A stretch of 64,000 bases of DNA, taken from assembly GCF_036320965.1 (NCBI RefSeq), contig NC_092235.1:9962651-10026650 (forward strand), written 5' to 3'. Below are positions 30,783-40,968 of the stretch, in pieces. Under the pieces are notes generated by a model. The model did no database searches. It was not told where the DNA came from and saw only the letters and a list, made by a program, of their open reading frames with translations. This DNA is from Panulirus ornatus. Lineage: Eukaryota > Arthropoda > Malacostraca > Decapoda > Palinuridae. The position numbers and the translations under genes are program-made. How positions within the stretch are numbered: the first letter of the stretch is position 1; every line of letters begins with the position of its first letter.

Positions 30783-33700
30783 TATTCATACTTCCTCGTC
30801 TTCATCTATTCCCGGTGCCACCCCACCCCACAGAAAACAGCATCGCTACCCTTCTGCTTCAGCAAAGTAATGCTAGGAAAACAGACAAAAAAGGCTACAT
30901 TCATTCACACTCAGTCTCCAGCTGTCTTGTGTAATGCACTAAAACCTCAGCTCCCTATCCAAATCCAGGCCCCACAAACCTTTCCATGGTTTACTCTACA
31001 CACTTCACATGCCCTGGTTCAGTTCACCGACAGCATGTTGACCCCATATATCACATCGTTCCAATCCACTCTGTTCCTTGCACACTTCTCATTCTCCTGT
31101 ATGTTCTGGCCCCGATCGCTCAAAATCTTTTTCACTCCAACCTTCCACCTCCAATTTGGTCTCACGCTTCTCCTTGTTCCCTCCACCTCTGACAACTATA
31201 TCTTCTTCGTCAATCTTTCCTCACACATTCTCTCTATGTGTCCAAACCACTTCAACACACCCTCTTCTGTTCTCTCAACCACACTCTTTTTATTTCCAAA
31301 CATCTCTCTTAACCTTTCATTACTTACTTGATAAAACCACCTCACACCACATATTGTCCTCAAACATTTCATTTCCAACACATTCACCCTCCTCCACACA
31401 ACCCTATCTATAGCACATGCCGCACAACCATATAACATTGTTGGAACCACTATTCCTTCAAACATACTCATTTTTGCTCTCCAAGATAACGTTCTCTCCT
31501 TACATACATTCTTTATCGTTCCCAGAATCTTCGCCCCCTCCCCCCACCCTGTGACTCACTCCCGCTTGCATGATCCCATTCGCTGCTACATTCACTCTCG
31601 CATATCTAAAACACTTTACTTCCTCCAGTTTTTCTACATTCAAACTTACATCCCAATCAACCCGTCCCTCAACCCTGCTGAGCCTAATAACCTTGCTCTT
31701 ATTCACATTTACTCTCAACTTTCTCCTTTCACACACTTTGCCAAACTCGGTCACCCACTTCTGCAGTTTCTCACTTGAATCAGCCACTAGGGCTGTATCA
31801 CTGGCAAACAACAAATGATTCACTTCCCAGGACCTCTCATCCAAATCAGACTGCATACTTGCCCCTCTCTCCAAAACTCTTGCATTTACCTCCCTATCCA
31901 CCCCATCCTTAAACAAATTAAACAACCATGGAGACGTCACACATCCCTGCTGCAAGCCAACATTCACTAGGAATCAGTAACTCTCCTCGCATCCTACTCA
32001 TACACATGCTTACATCCTTGGTAAATATTTTCAATGCTTCTAGCAATTTACCTCACACACAATATACCCGTAAGACCTTCCACAAAGCATCTCTATCAAC
32101 CCTATCATATGCCTTCTCCAGATCCATAAATGCTACATACAAAGCCATCTGTGTATTTCTCATACACATTCTTCGAAGCAAACACCTGATCCACACATCC
32201 TCTACCACTTTGGAGACCACACTGCTCTTCCCCAATCTGATGCTCTGCACATGCCTTCACCCTATCAATTAATACCCTCCCATTTAATTTCTCAGGGATA
32301 CACAACAAACTTATACCTCTGTAGTCTGAACACTCATCTTTATCCCCTTTGCCTTTACACAATGGCACTATGCATGCATTCCACCAATCCTCTGGCACAT
32401 CATCATGGTCCATACATACAATGAACCTCCTCACCAACCAATCAACAACACAGTCACTTCTTTAATATGTTCCAATGCAATACCATCTAAACCCACTGCC
32501 TTGCCAGACTTCATCTTCTGCAAAGCTTTCACCACCTCTTCTGTCTTCACCAAATCATTCTCCCCAACCCACTCACTTTGCACATCATCCCGACCACAAC
32601 ACCCTATATTTGCCACTCTATCATCAAACACATTCAACAAACCTTCAAAATATTCACTCCATCTCCATCTCACTTCATCACTACCTGTTCTTACTTCCCC
32701 ACTTGCCCCCTTCAATGATATTCTTATTTGTTCTCTTGTCTTAGGCACTTTATCTACCTCCTTCCAAAACATCTTTATTCTTTTTTTCTTTCATACTATT
32801 CGCCATTTCCCGCGTTAGCAAGGTAGCGTTAAGAACAGAGGACTGGGCCTCTGAGGGAATATCCTCACCTGGCCTCGTTCTCTGTTCCTTCTTTTGGAAA
32901 ATCAAAAAAAAACGAGAGGGGAGGATTTCCAGCCCCCGCTCCCTCCCCTTTTAGTCGCCTTCTACGTCACGCAGGGAATACGTGGGAAGTATTCTTTCTC
33001 CCCTATCCCCAGGGATAAAATATTATATTTTCCCTAAAATTCAACGATACCCTCTCACCCCAACTCTCATTTGCACTTCTTCCTTGCAAGTACTGTCCAA
33101 ACGCCTCTCTTTTCTCTTTCATTAACACTACTTCTTCATCCACCACTCACTACCCTTTCTTATCTGACCACCTCCCACCTTTCTCATGCCACATGCATCT
33201 TTTGCACACGCCATCACTGCTTCCCTAAATATATCCCATTCCTCAACCACTCCCCTCACGTCATTTGCTTTCACCTTTTGCCATTCTACACTCAATCTCT
33301 CCTTGCACTTCCTCCCACAAGTCTCCTTTCCAAGCTCACTTACTCACACCACTCTCTTCTCCCCAACATTCTCTCTTCTTTATGAAAACCTCTACAAATC
33401 TTCACTTTTATCTCCACAAGACAGTGATCAGATATCCCTGCAGCTGCCCCTCTCAGCATATCAACATCCAAAAGTCTCTCTTTTAAAAGCCTATCAATCA
33501 AAACATAATCCAATAATGCCATTCGACTATCTCTCCTACTCACATATGTATACGTATGTATATCTCTTTTTAAACCAGGTATTCTCAATCACCAGTCTTT
33601 TTTCAGCATAGAAATCCACAAGCTCTCCACCATTTCCATTTACAACACTGCATACCCCATGTCCACCAATTATACCTTCAACTGCCACATTACGCACCTT

Positions 33701-34193
33701 CAGATCTAAACTACCAATCACTACTGCCTAGTCTCATGCATCAAAGCTGCTGACTCACTCACTCAGCTGCTCCCAAAATACTTGCCTCTCATGATCTTTC
33801 TTCTCATGACCAGGTGCATAAGCACCAATAATCACCCATCTCTCTCCATCCACTTTCAGTTTTACCCACATCAATCTAGAATTTACTTTCTTAAACTCTA
33901 TTACATACTCCCACAACTACTTCAGGAGTAGTGCTACTCCCTCCTTAGCTCTTGTCCTCTCACCAACCCCTGACTTTACTCCCAAGGTTTTCCCAAACCA
34001 CTCTTCCCCATTATGCTTGAGCTTTGTTTGACTCAGAGCCAAAACATACAGGTTCCTTTCCTCAAACATACTACCTATCTCTCCTTTCTTCTCATCTTGA
34101 TTACATCCACACACATTCAGACACCCCTACATGAGCCTTCGAGGAGGATGAGCACTCCCCGCTTGACTCCTTCTTCTGTTTCCCTTTTTAGAA
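30783..34193 (-). mobile_element. Family A LINE, nearly full length, interrupted by an A-short insertion
   Basis: Reading leftwards from 34,193: the 5' end lacks most of the 5' UTR (starts near CTTCTGTTTCCC). The endonuclease is in pieces at 34,114-33,917 (LALSQTKLKHNGEEWFG), 33,721-33,536 and 33,588-33,340. The A-short insertion occupies 33,017-32,781. The linker and RT follow at 32,772-32,431 and 32,437-32,053 (GKAVGLDGIALEHI, DYRGISLLCIPEKLNG). The region from 31,967 down carries GLQQGCVTSPWLFNLFKDGV, then LLFASDTALVADS with S replacing the first catalytic D. The C-terminal block and 3' UTR end it. Clearly older than most copies. Its 3' part was the right partner of the 7.56-kb duplication. 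Confidence 0.85.
32781..33017 (-). mobile_element. A-short element, full length, inserted in a LINE
   Basis: Minus orientation: 5' end TATCCCTGGGGATAGGGGAG at 33,017, body with CCTCCCCTCTCG and GGCCAGGTGAGGATATTCCC, tail CTTGCTAACGCGGGAAATGG, then GAAAGAAAAAAAG at 32,781. The interrupted LINE resumes on both sides (CAAAACATCTTTATTCT on the left, TTTTCCCTAAAATTC on the right), so this unit moved as an independent element. The target duplication is not clear; a degenerate TTTATTCT/TATATTTT pair is possible. Confidence 0.85.
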
Positions 34194-34789
34194 TAATCAA
34201 GTAGAACAATAAGACATCCTTAAATATTTCCAGTACATCTATGAAGGCAGTTAAGCTAGATGACAGGAAGACATCTTCAAATACTTCTACACATCTATGA
34301 CAGTAATGAAGTTAGACAAGACATCCTTCAATGCTTCCTTACATCTAATATGACAATTTTGACAAAGTCCCAAGTGTAATTGTGCTATATTCCTCCCAAG
34401 AAATGTTACTAGATTCTGTGTGGGGGAAAAAAAATGGTTACACCATGAGTGAAAAGTCACCTTCAGCAAAGCTCAATAATCATCAATGGATGAAAAGGAG
34501 TACAATCTTGAGATTTTTTCTTTCTGTTACAAAGAAACATAGCTGTAATCTGGAATAAACTTTTGACCAAATATCTTGCTAAGACATTTTCATATTAAGT
34601 TCTTGGCTTTAAGCTTGAAGCTCTTCTTACAAATATTTCAACCACAACCAGTACAGTTAATCTTACTGTTTCTGATAGCTGGGCAAAAGAAGAGTTTAAA
34701 ACTTGTTGAATAGGAGATACCCATACAAAATGCTTAAGAAACCTACCGTAAGAGAACTATCCCATTTGCCATTATATCTATCAGATATC
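34194..34789. other. Non-LINE stretch without a recognisable gene
   Basis: AT-rich sequence between two LINE copies. Apart from the local tandem repeat at 34,211-34,370 I see nothing supportable. Confidence 0.4.
34211..34370 (+). repeat. Imperfect tandem repeat, three units of about 50-57 bp
   Basis: Each unit starts GACATCxT, then CAAATxCTTC or AATATTTCC, then ACATCTATGA or ACATCTAATATGA, and the first two end in AAGxTAGA. Divergence between units is moderate. Confidence 0.55.
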
Positions 34790-35604
34790 ATGTAAGTAGG
34801 AGAGATGGCCAGAGTGTCATTGGATTACGTATAAATTGAGAGGCGTGTGAAAGAGAGACTTTTGGATGTTAATGTGCTGAAAGGGGCAACTGGAGGGTTG
34901 TCTGATCATTATCTTGTGGAGGCAAAGGTGAAGATTTGTAGAGGTTTTCAGAAAAGAAGAGAGAATGTTGGGGTGAAGAGAGTGGTGAGAGTAAGTGAGC
35001 CTGGAAAGGAGACTTGTGTGAGGAAGTACCAGGAGAGATTGAGTGCAGAATGGAAAAAGGTGAGCAAATGACATAAGGGGAGTGGGGGAGGAATGGGATG
35101 TATTTAGAGAGGCAATGATGGCTTGCACTAAAGATGCCTGTGGCATGAGAAAGGTAGGAGGAGGGCAGATTAGAAAGGGTAATGAGTGGTGGGATGAAGA
35201 AGTAAGATTGTTAGTGAAAGAGAAGGAAGAGGCATTTGGGCAATTTTTGTGGGGAAATAGTGCAAATGACTGGGAGATGTATAAAAGAAAGAGGCAGGAG
35301 GTCAAGAAAAAGATGCAAGAGGTGAAAAAGAGGGCAAATGAGAGTTGGGGTGAGAGTATCATTAAATTTTGGAGAATAAAAAGCTGCTTTGGAAGGAGGT
35401 AAACAAAGTGTGTAAGACATGAGAACAAATGGGAACATCGGTGAAGGGGGCTAATAGGGAGGAAATAACAAGTAGTGGTCATGTGAGAAAGAGATGGAGT
35501 AAGTATTTTGAAGGTTTGTTGAATGTGTTAGAAGAATGTTTTAGTCGAGGTGGTGTGTGAAGTGAGAGGGTTGGTCGGAATGGTATGGTAAACAGACAAG
35601 AGGT
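34790..35604 (+). mobile_element. Internal family A LINE fragment (endonuclease end and linker)
   Basis: It starts at the codons for VSRRDGQ and ends in the RT N-terminal linker (near LVNRxEV). Frames at 34,847-35,071 (GATGGLSDHYLVEAKVKICR, SDH motif) and 35,082-35,402 (GEEWDVFREAMMACTKDACG, WWDEEVRLLVKEK). There is no RT and no 3' tail, so the 3' side was lost by deletion rather than by normal insertion. Confidence 0.85.
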
Positions 35605-35784
35605 TAACATCTTATTACAACATTATATTACTATAACTTATGTATTAAAAAACACTCAATGATTCTATCAACACAATAGTTTTAATATAGAATAATACAC
35701 AACAAATGTGATAAAAGGAGCAGACATATGCTTATACCATGTAAAACAACTCCTTTATCACCAACAAAAGATTTACAGACCCAC
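35605..35784. other. AT-rich non-LINE sequence
   Basis: Nothing recognised; it would be the start of the intron downstream of the candidate exon at 35,785-36,054. Confidence 0.3.
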
Positions 35785-36054
35785 CTTGTTGTCTACTCCT
35801 AACACGATGTTTGAATATATCGGTGCTACTGCGGACCTGACTTATAGCAGACTCTGGGCGTGATCTGCTGCTGTGCGCAGGGTGAGCATGGATATGAGCA
35901 TGCGCTAAACCTGCAGACTCTGCAAAAGTGGGTGGAGAATCCCTAGTGCCTGGACCCTCTGAGTCACTACCTAGAGTGTCATATTCACTGATGGGCATGT
36001 GGAGAGAGAGGATTTTCTTCACCTCTGAATCTGTACTGCCAAGATTGTCAGACT
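35785..36054 (-). CDS. Candidate internal coding exon of an unidentified gene
   Basis: On the minus strand CCTACTTTGCAG precedes a 270-bp open frame ending ACAACAAG|GTGGGT, a good donor. Exactly 90 codons in phase 1-1, so inclusion would keep the frame. The peptide starts ESDNLGSTDSEVKKIL, continues with MPISEYDTLGSDSEGPG and a His/Ala run (AHAHIHAHPAHSSRSR), and ends FKHRVRSRQQ. Ser/Asp/Glu-rich, low-complexity, probably a disordered region; no domain recognised. A second acceptor-like TTTTGCAG followed by AGTCTG lies 135 bp downstream in the same frame. Open reading extends beyond both ends, so chance cannot be excluded. Confidence 0.45.
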
Positions 36055-36782
36055 CTGCAAAGTAGGAACATAATACAGCTATTATAAAACTTGGCCTGGA
36101 TATACAGGATGCAAATAAATCTAAATCTGTATACAACTGCATTACCATGTATTGTGTTTCCAAAACTACTATATGAGCCAAACATTTAACCATCTGAAAT
36201 TCATTCTTATACCCAAATGCCTTTCCCATCTTGGTATGCTAGCACAAAAAACAAATGGACAATGGCCTTATATGCACCAATCCATTCTCCAACTGTTGTG
36301 TAAACCACCATCTACAGCCAAGCCAAAAACACTACTCTGTGGTAACTCATATATCTACCTACAGATATACAGTATGAATGTTAGTAGAAAATAAAATAAA
36401 AATGAAACCACATACATTTGCCTAACGATATACAGCAAGGATGTTAATAGCACAGAAATGGAAAAGAAAACCACCTTGCAAATGTTGCACCTGAACTTAG
36501 CCAGTTGTCCTTCTAAATAATAATATCTCCTTCAATAACCTGTTCGCTAATTGTACTGCTAGCGTTCCTCCAATCATTCGTTATGTTTCTCATGGGCCAT
36601 TATCACCTAGTGTACATGGGAAAGAACAAAAGGAAAAGAAAATAATAAAAGCATAAAAAGAAATCCAAAAATTTCATTACTCTGGCTCAGTTCAATATCA
36701 CTCTTTATTGGGTGAACACTATTCTTTCAGAATGGCTTTCACCACTAACCTCAATTAATTCAAAAGATATAAAGCAATAAAA
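36055..36782. other. Non-LINE stretch without a recognisable gene
   Basis: AT-rich sequence upstream of the candidate exon. Short frames only; no known repeat. Confidence 0.35.
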
Positions 36783-36878
36783 CCTATTGCACTTAACTCA
36801 GTGAAAACCAACAGAAACTTCACAGATATGCACAAAGAGACAGGCAGTGGTACAGGAATGCAAACCAACAGAAAAAAC
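36783..36878 (+). repeat. Left arm of a 96-bp inverted repeat pair
   Basis: CCTATTGCACTTAACTCAGT...GAAAAAAC is the diverged reverse complement of 37,617-37,713. Shared words include TGTCTCTTTGTGCATATCT, GTTCCTGTACCA or ATTCCTGTACCA, and TGAGTTAAGTGCA. The arms enclose about 740 bp. Confidence 0.75.
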
Positions 36879-37616
36879 AAAACAGATAAGTATATTCAAA
36901 AGGAAAACAAATGTTAGCTCAAATCTTTTCTACATGTACCAGAGGCTGTTCAATTAAAGAAAATTAGTATAACACACATAATTTACAGAATACAACTCCC
37001 TGGGAGGTACAGGTGCAATTTCAAAGTCTCATCAACAGATGCAGACATGATGATTGATTTAATGAATCATAGACCAAGGGAACATACAAACAGAGGTACA
37101 TGAGAAATTTAGTGAACACTGTAATCTTGCTAGAAAGTTTCCTTAAACAGTGATCACCCTAAAGAACCATCTCTCAACAAAATCTTGGCTTTACCCTATT
37201 ATGAGAACTTCCTTAATGTTCAAGCTTTGTTAAAAACTTTTAAAATAAATGTAGTCCTCCTCAAAAATAATAGGAAAAGTCTCATCAAAAGTTGCGTAAC
37301 TGCTCAAAATAGTTGTGTTCAATGTTCCCAGTAAAGTGTAAGATCATTTTTACATTGGTCAAACTGGTAAGCCGCCCAGTGGCACCTTATATATTGTACT
37401 CTGGTCTTCTATATCTGCAATTAATCTTGACAACATGATTACACAAGGGCACTTGACCTTGTATTTTCAATTTCCTTGTGCTTTTAACTGTACATGAATA
37501 GGTATTTTCATACTTGATCATCATTTCCAATGTTAAGGAAATAGTGCAAAGAAACAAATGAAGAGAGTCACATCCACTCATACACACAAACAAAAACACA
37601 CACACACATAAAAAAA
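36879..37616. other. Segment enclosed by the 96-bp inverted repeats
   Basis: AT-rich, with no transposase-like frame. Near its right end (37,520-37,615) is an eroded family A tail in minus orientation (TTTCCAATGTTAAGGAAATAG, GCAAAGAAACAAATGAAGAG, then CA repeats). Confidence 0.4.
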
Positions 37617-37713
37617 ATTTTCTGTTGGTTTGTGTTCCTGTACCAGTGCATGTCTCTTTGTGCATATCTTTGTAGTTTCTGCTGGTTTTCACTAACTGAG
37701 TTAAGTGCATTAG
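37617..37713 (-). repeat. Right arm of the 96-bp inverted repeat pair
   Basis: Diverged reverse complement of 36,783-36,878, by eye close to 88 percent identical. The A-short fragment begins 18 bp further right. Confidence 0.75.
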
Positions 37714-37731
37714 GTTATACTGGCTAGGTTA

Positions 37732-37860
37732 TTTTTTTTTTTCAAACTATTCGCCATTTCCCGCGTTAGTGAGGTAGCGTTAAGAACAGAGGGCTGGGCC
37801 TTTGAGGGAATATCCTCACCTGGCCCCCCTCTCTGTTCCTTCTTTTGGAAAAATAAAAAA
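37732..37860 (-). mobile_element. A-short element fragment (3' half) joined to a LINE 5' UTR
   Basis: Minus orientation: TTTCAAACTATTCGCCATTT, CCCGCGTTAGTGAGGTAGCG and GGGAATATCCTCACCTGGCC are the 3' half of the short element. At 37,861 the sequence switches to the LINE 5' UTR in plus orientation (AATACTTCCCACGTATTCC). The short element's 5' half and about 20 bp of the LINE start are missing. Confidence 0.8.
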
Positions 37861-40800
37861 AATACTTCCCACGTATTCCTCACGTGTCGTAGAAAGCAAC
37901 TAAAGGGGACAGGAGTGGGAGGGCTAGAATCCCTCCCCTCCTTGTATTTTAACTTTCTAAATTGAACGAGTCACGTGGCGAATGCTCATTCTCCTTGAAG
38001 GCTCAGATTGGGATGTCTAAATGTGTGTGGATGTAACCAAGATGATAAAAAAGGAGAGATAGAGTAGTATAATTGAGGAAAGGAAACTGGATGCTTTGGC
38101 TCTGAGTGTAATGAAACTCAAGGGTAAAGGGGAAGAATGGTTTAGGAATGTTTTGGGAGTAAAGTCAAGGGCTAGTGAGAGGACAACTACTCCTGAAACA
38201 GGAGTTCTGGGAGTATGTGATAGAGTGGAAGAAATTAAACTCTAGATTGATATGGGTAAAACTAAAATTGGATGGAGAGAGATGGGTAATTATTAGTGCC
38301 TATGCACCTGGGCATGAGAAGAAAGATCATGAGAGGCAAGTGTTTTGGGAGCAGCTGAGAGAGTGTGTTAGTAGTTTTGATGCACGATACCAGGTTATAG
38401 TGATGGGTCATTTGAATGCATGGGTGAGTAATGTGGTAGTTGAGGGAATAGTGGGTGTACATGGGGTGTTCAGTGTTCTAAATGGAAATGGTGAAGACCT
38501 TGTAGATTTGTGTGCTGGAAAAGGACTGGCGATTGGGAATACCTGGTTTAAAAAGAGATATAAATAAGTATATGTATGTAAGTAGGAGAGATGGTCAGAG
38601 AGCATTCTTGGATTACGTATTCATTGATAGGTGGGCGAAAGAGAGACTTTTGGATGTTAATGTGCTGAGAGGTGCAACTGGAGGGATGTCTGATTATCAT
38701 TTTGTGGAGGCGAAGGTGAAGGTTTGTAGAGGTTTTCAGAAAAGAAGAGAGAATGTTAGGGTGAAAAAAAGGGGTGAGAGTAAGTGAGCTTGGGAAGGAG
38801 ACTTGTGTGAGGAAGAACCAGGAAAGATTGAGTGCGGAATGGAAAAAGGTGAGAGCAAAGGATGTAAGGGGAGCGGGGGAGGAATGGGATGTATTTAGGG
38901 AAGCAGTGATGGCTTGTGCAAAGGATGCTTGTGGCATGAGAAGCGTTGGAGGTGGGCAGATTGGAAAGGGTAGTGAGTAGCGGGATGAAGAAGTAAGATT
39001 ATTAGCGAAAGAGAAGAGAGAGGCATTTGGACGAGTTTTGCAGGGAAACAGTGCAAATGACTGGGATATGTACAAAAGAAAGAGGCAGGAGGTCAAGAGA
39101 ATGGTGCAAGAGGTGAAAAATAAGGCAAATGAGAGTTAGGGTGAGAGAGTATCATTAAATTTTAGGGAGAATAAAAAATGTATTGGAAGGAGGCAAATAA
39201 AGTGCATACGACAAGAGAACAAATAGGAACGTCAGTGAAGGGGGCTAATGGGGAGGTAATAACAAGTAGTGGTGAAGTGAGAGGGAGATGGAATGAGTAT
39301 TTTGAAGGTTTGTTGAATGTGTTAGATGACAGATTGAAAGATATAGGGTGTTTTGGTCGAGGTGGTGTGTGAAGTGAGAGGGTTAGGGAGAATCATCTGG
39401 TAAACAGAGAGGAGGTAGTAAAAGCTTTGCAGAAGATGAAAGCCAGCAAGGCAGCAGGTTTGAATGGTATTACAGTGGAATTTATCAGAAAAGGGGGTGA
39501 CTGTGTTGTTGACTGGTTGGTAAGGATATCTAATGTATGTATGACTCTTGGTGAGGTGCTTCAGGATTGGTGGAATTCATGCATAATGCCATTATACAAA
39601 GGCAAAGGGGATGAAGGTGAGTGTTCAAATTACAGAGGTATAAGTTTGTTGAGTATTTCTGAGAAATTATATGGGAGGGTATTGATTGAGAGGATGAAAA
39701 CATGTACAGCACATCAGATTAGAAAAGAGCAGTGTGGTTTCACAAGTGGTAGAGGATGTGTGTATCAGGTGTTTCCTTTGAAGAGTGTATGTGAGAAACA
39801 TTTAGAAAAGCAAATGGATTTGTATGTAGCATTTTTGGATCTGGAGATGGTATATGATAGAGTTGATAGAGATGCTCTTTGGAAGGCATTAAGAATATAT
39901 GGTGTGGGCAGCAAGATGTTAGAAGCATTGAAAAGTTTTTAGCGAGGATGTAAGGCATGTGTACGAGTAGGAAGAGAAGAAAGTGATTGGTCCTCAGTGA
40001 ATGTCGGTCTGTGGCAGAGGTGCGTGATGTCTCCATAGTTGTTTAATTTGTTTATGGATGGGGTTGTTAGGGAGGTGAATGCAAGAGTTTTGGAAAGAGG
40101 GGCAAGTATGCAGTCTGTTGGGATGAGAGAGCTTGGGAAGTGAGTCAGTTGTTGTTCGCTGATGATACAGCGCTGGCGGCTGATTCGGGTGAGAAACTGC
40201 AGAAGCTGGTGACTGAGTTTGGTAAAGTGTGTGAAAGAAGAAAGCCGAGAGTAAATATGAATAAGAGCAAGGTTATTAGGTACAGTAGGGTTGAGGGTCA
40301 AGTCAATTGGGAGGTAAGTTTGAATGGAGAAAAACTGGAGGAAGTGAAGTGTTTTAGATATCTAGGAGTGGATTTGGCAGCGGACTGAACCATGGAAACA
40401 GAAGTGAATCATAGGTGGGGGAGGGGGTGAAAGTTCTGTGAGTTTTGAAAAATGTATGGAAGCCAAGAACGTTATCTTGGAAAGCAAAAATGGGTATGTT
40501 TGAAGGACTGGTGGTTCCAAAAATGTTAAATGGTCGCGAGGCATGGGCTATAGATAGAGTTGTGCGGATACAGGTGGATGTGCTGGAAACGAGATGTTTG
40601 AGGACAATATGTCGTGTGAGGTGGTTTGATCGAGTAAGTAATGAAAGGGTAAGAGAGATGTGTGATAATAAAAAGAGTGTGGTTGAGAGAGCAGAAGAGG
40701 GCATTTTGAAATGGTTTGGTCACATGGAGAGAATGAGTGAGAAAACACTGACAAAGAGGATATATGTGTCAGAGGTGGAGGGAACGAGAAGTGGGAGACC

Positions 40801-40968
40801 GAATTGGAGGTGGAAAGATGAAGTGAAAAAGATTCTAAGTGACCGGGGCCTGAACATGCAGGAGGGTGATAAGCATACAAGGAATAGAATGAATTGGAAC
40901 GATGTGGTATACCAGGGCCGATGTGCCATCAATGGATTGAACCAGGGCATGTGTAGCATAAGGGATAA
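37861..40968 (+). mobile_element. Family A LINE, 5' UTR through stop codon, 3' UTR missing
   Basis: 5' UTR at 37,861-38,000. Endonuclease in frames 38,175-38,567 and 38,512-38,787 (IISAYAPGHEKKDH, MGHLNAWVSN with H for the catalytic D of GDLN, MSDYHFVEAKV with SDY for SDH). Linker 38,774-38,980 and 39,178-39,372. RT 39,427-39,942 and 40,140-40,388 (VAFLDLEMVYDRVDRDAL, LLFADDTALAADSGEKL). C-terminal block 40,445-40,937 ending AINGLNQGM. Many frameshifts and stops. At 40,969 it meets another LINE in the opposite orientation, so the 3' UTR and tail are absent. Confidence 0.9.

Larger units (their letters stand above)
24389..31959 (+). repeat. Tandem segmental duplication, unit 2 (7,571 bp)
   Basis: Same content and order as unit 1: EN fragment, 3' UTR fragment, split LINE with nested LINE, (AT)n, A-short, LINE, array, LINE 3' part. 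Differences from unit 1 are few, and include CGA to TGA in the RT at about 27,222 (WFD then stop) where unit 1 has a 4-bp deletion. Confidence 0.9.
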
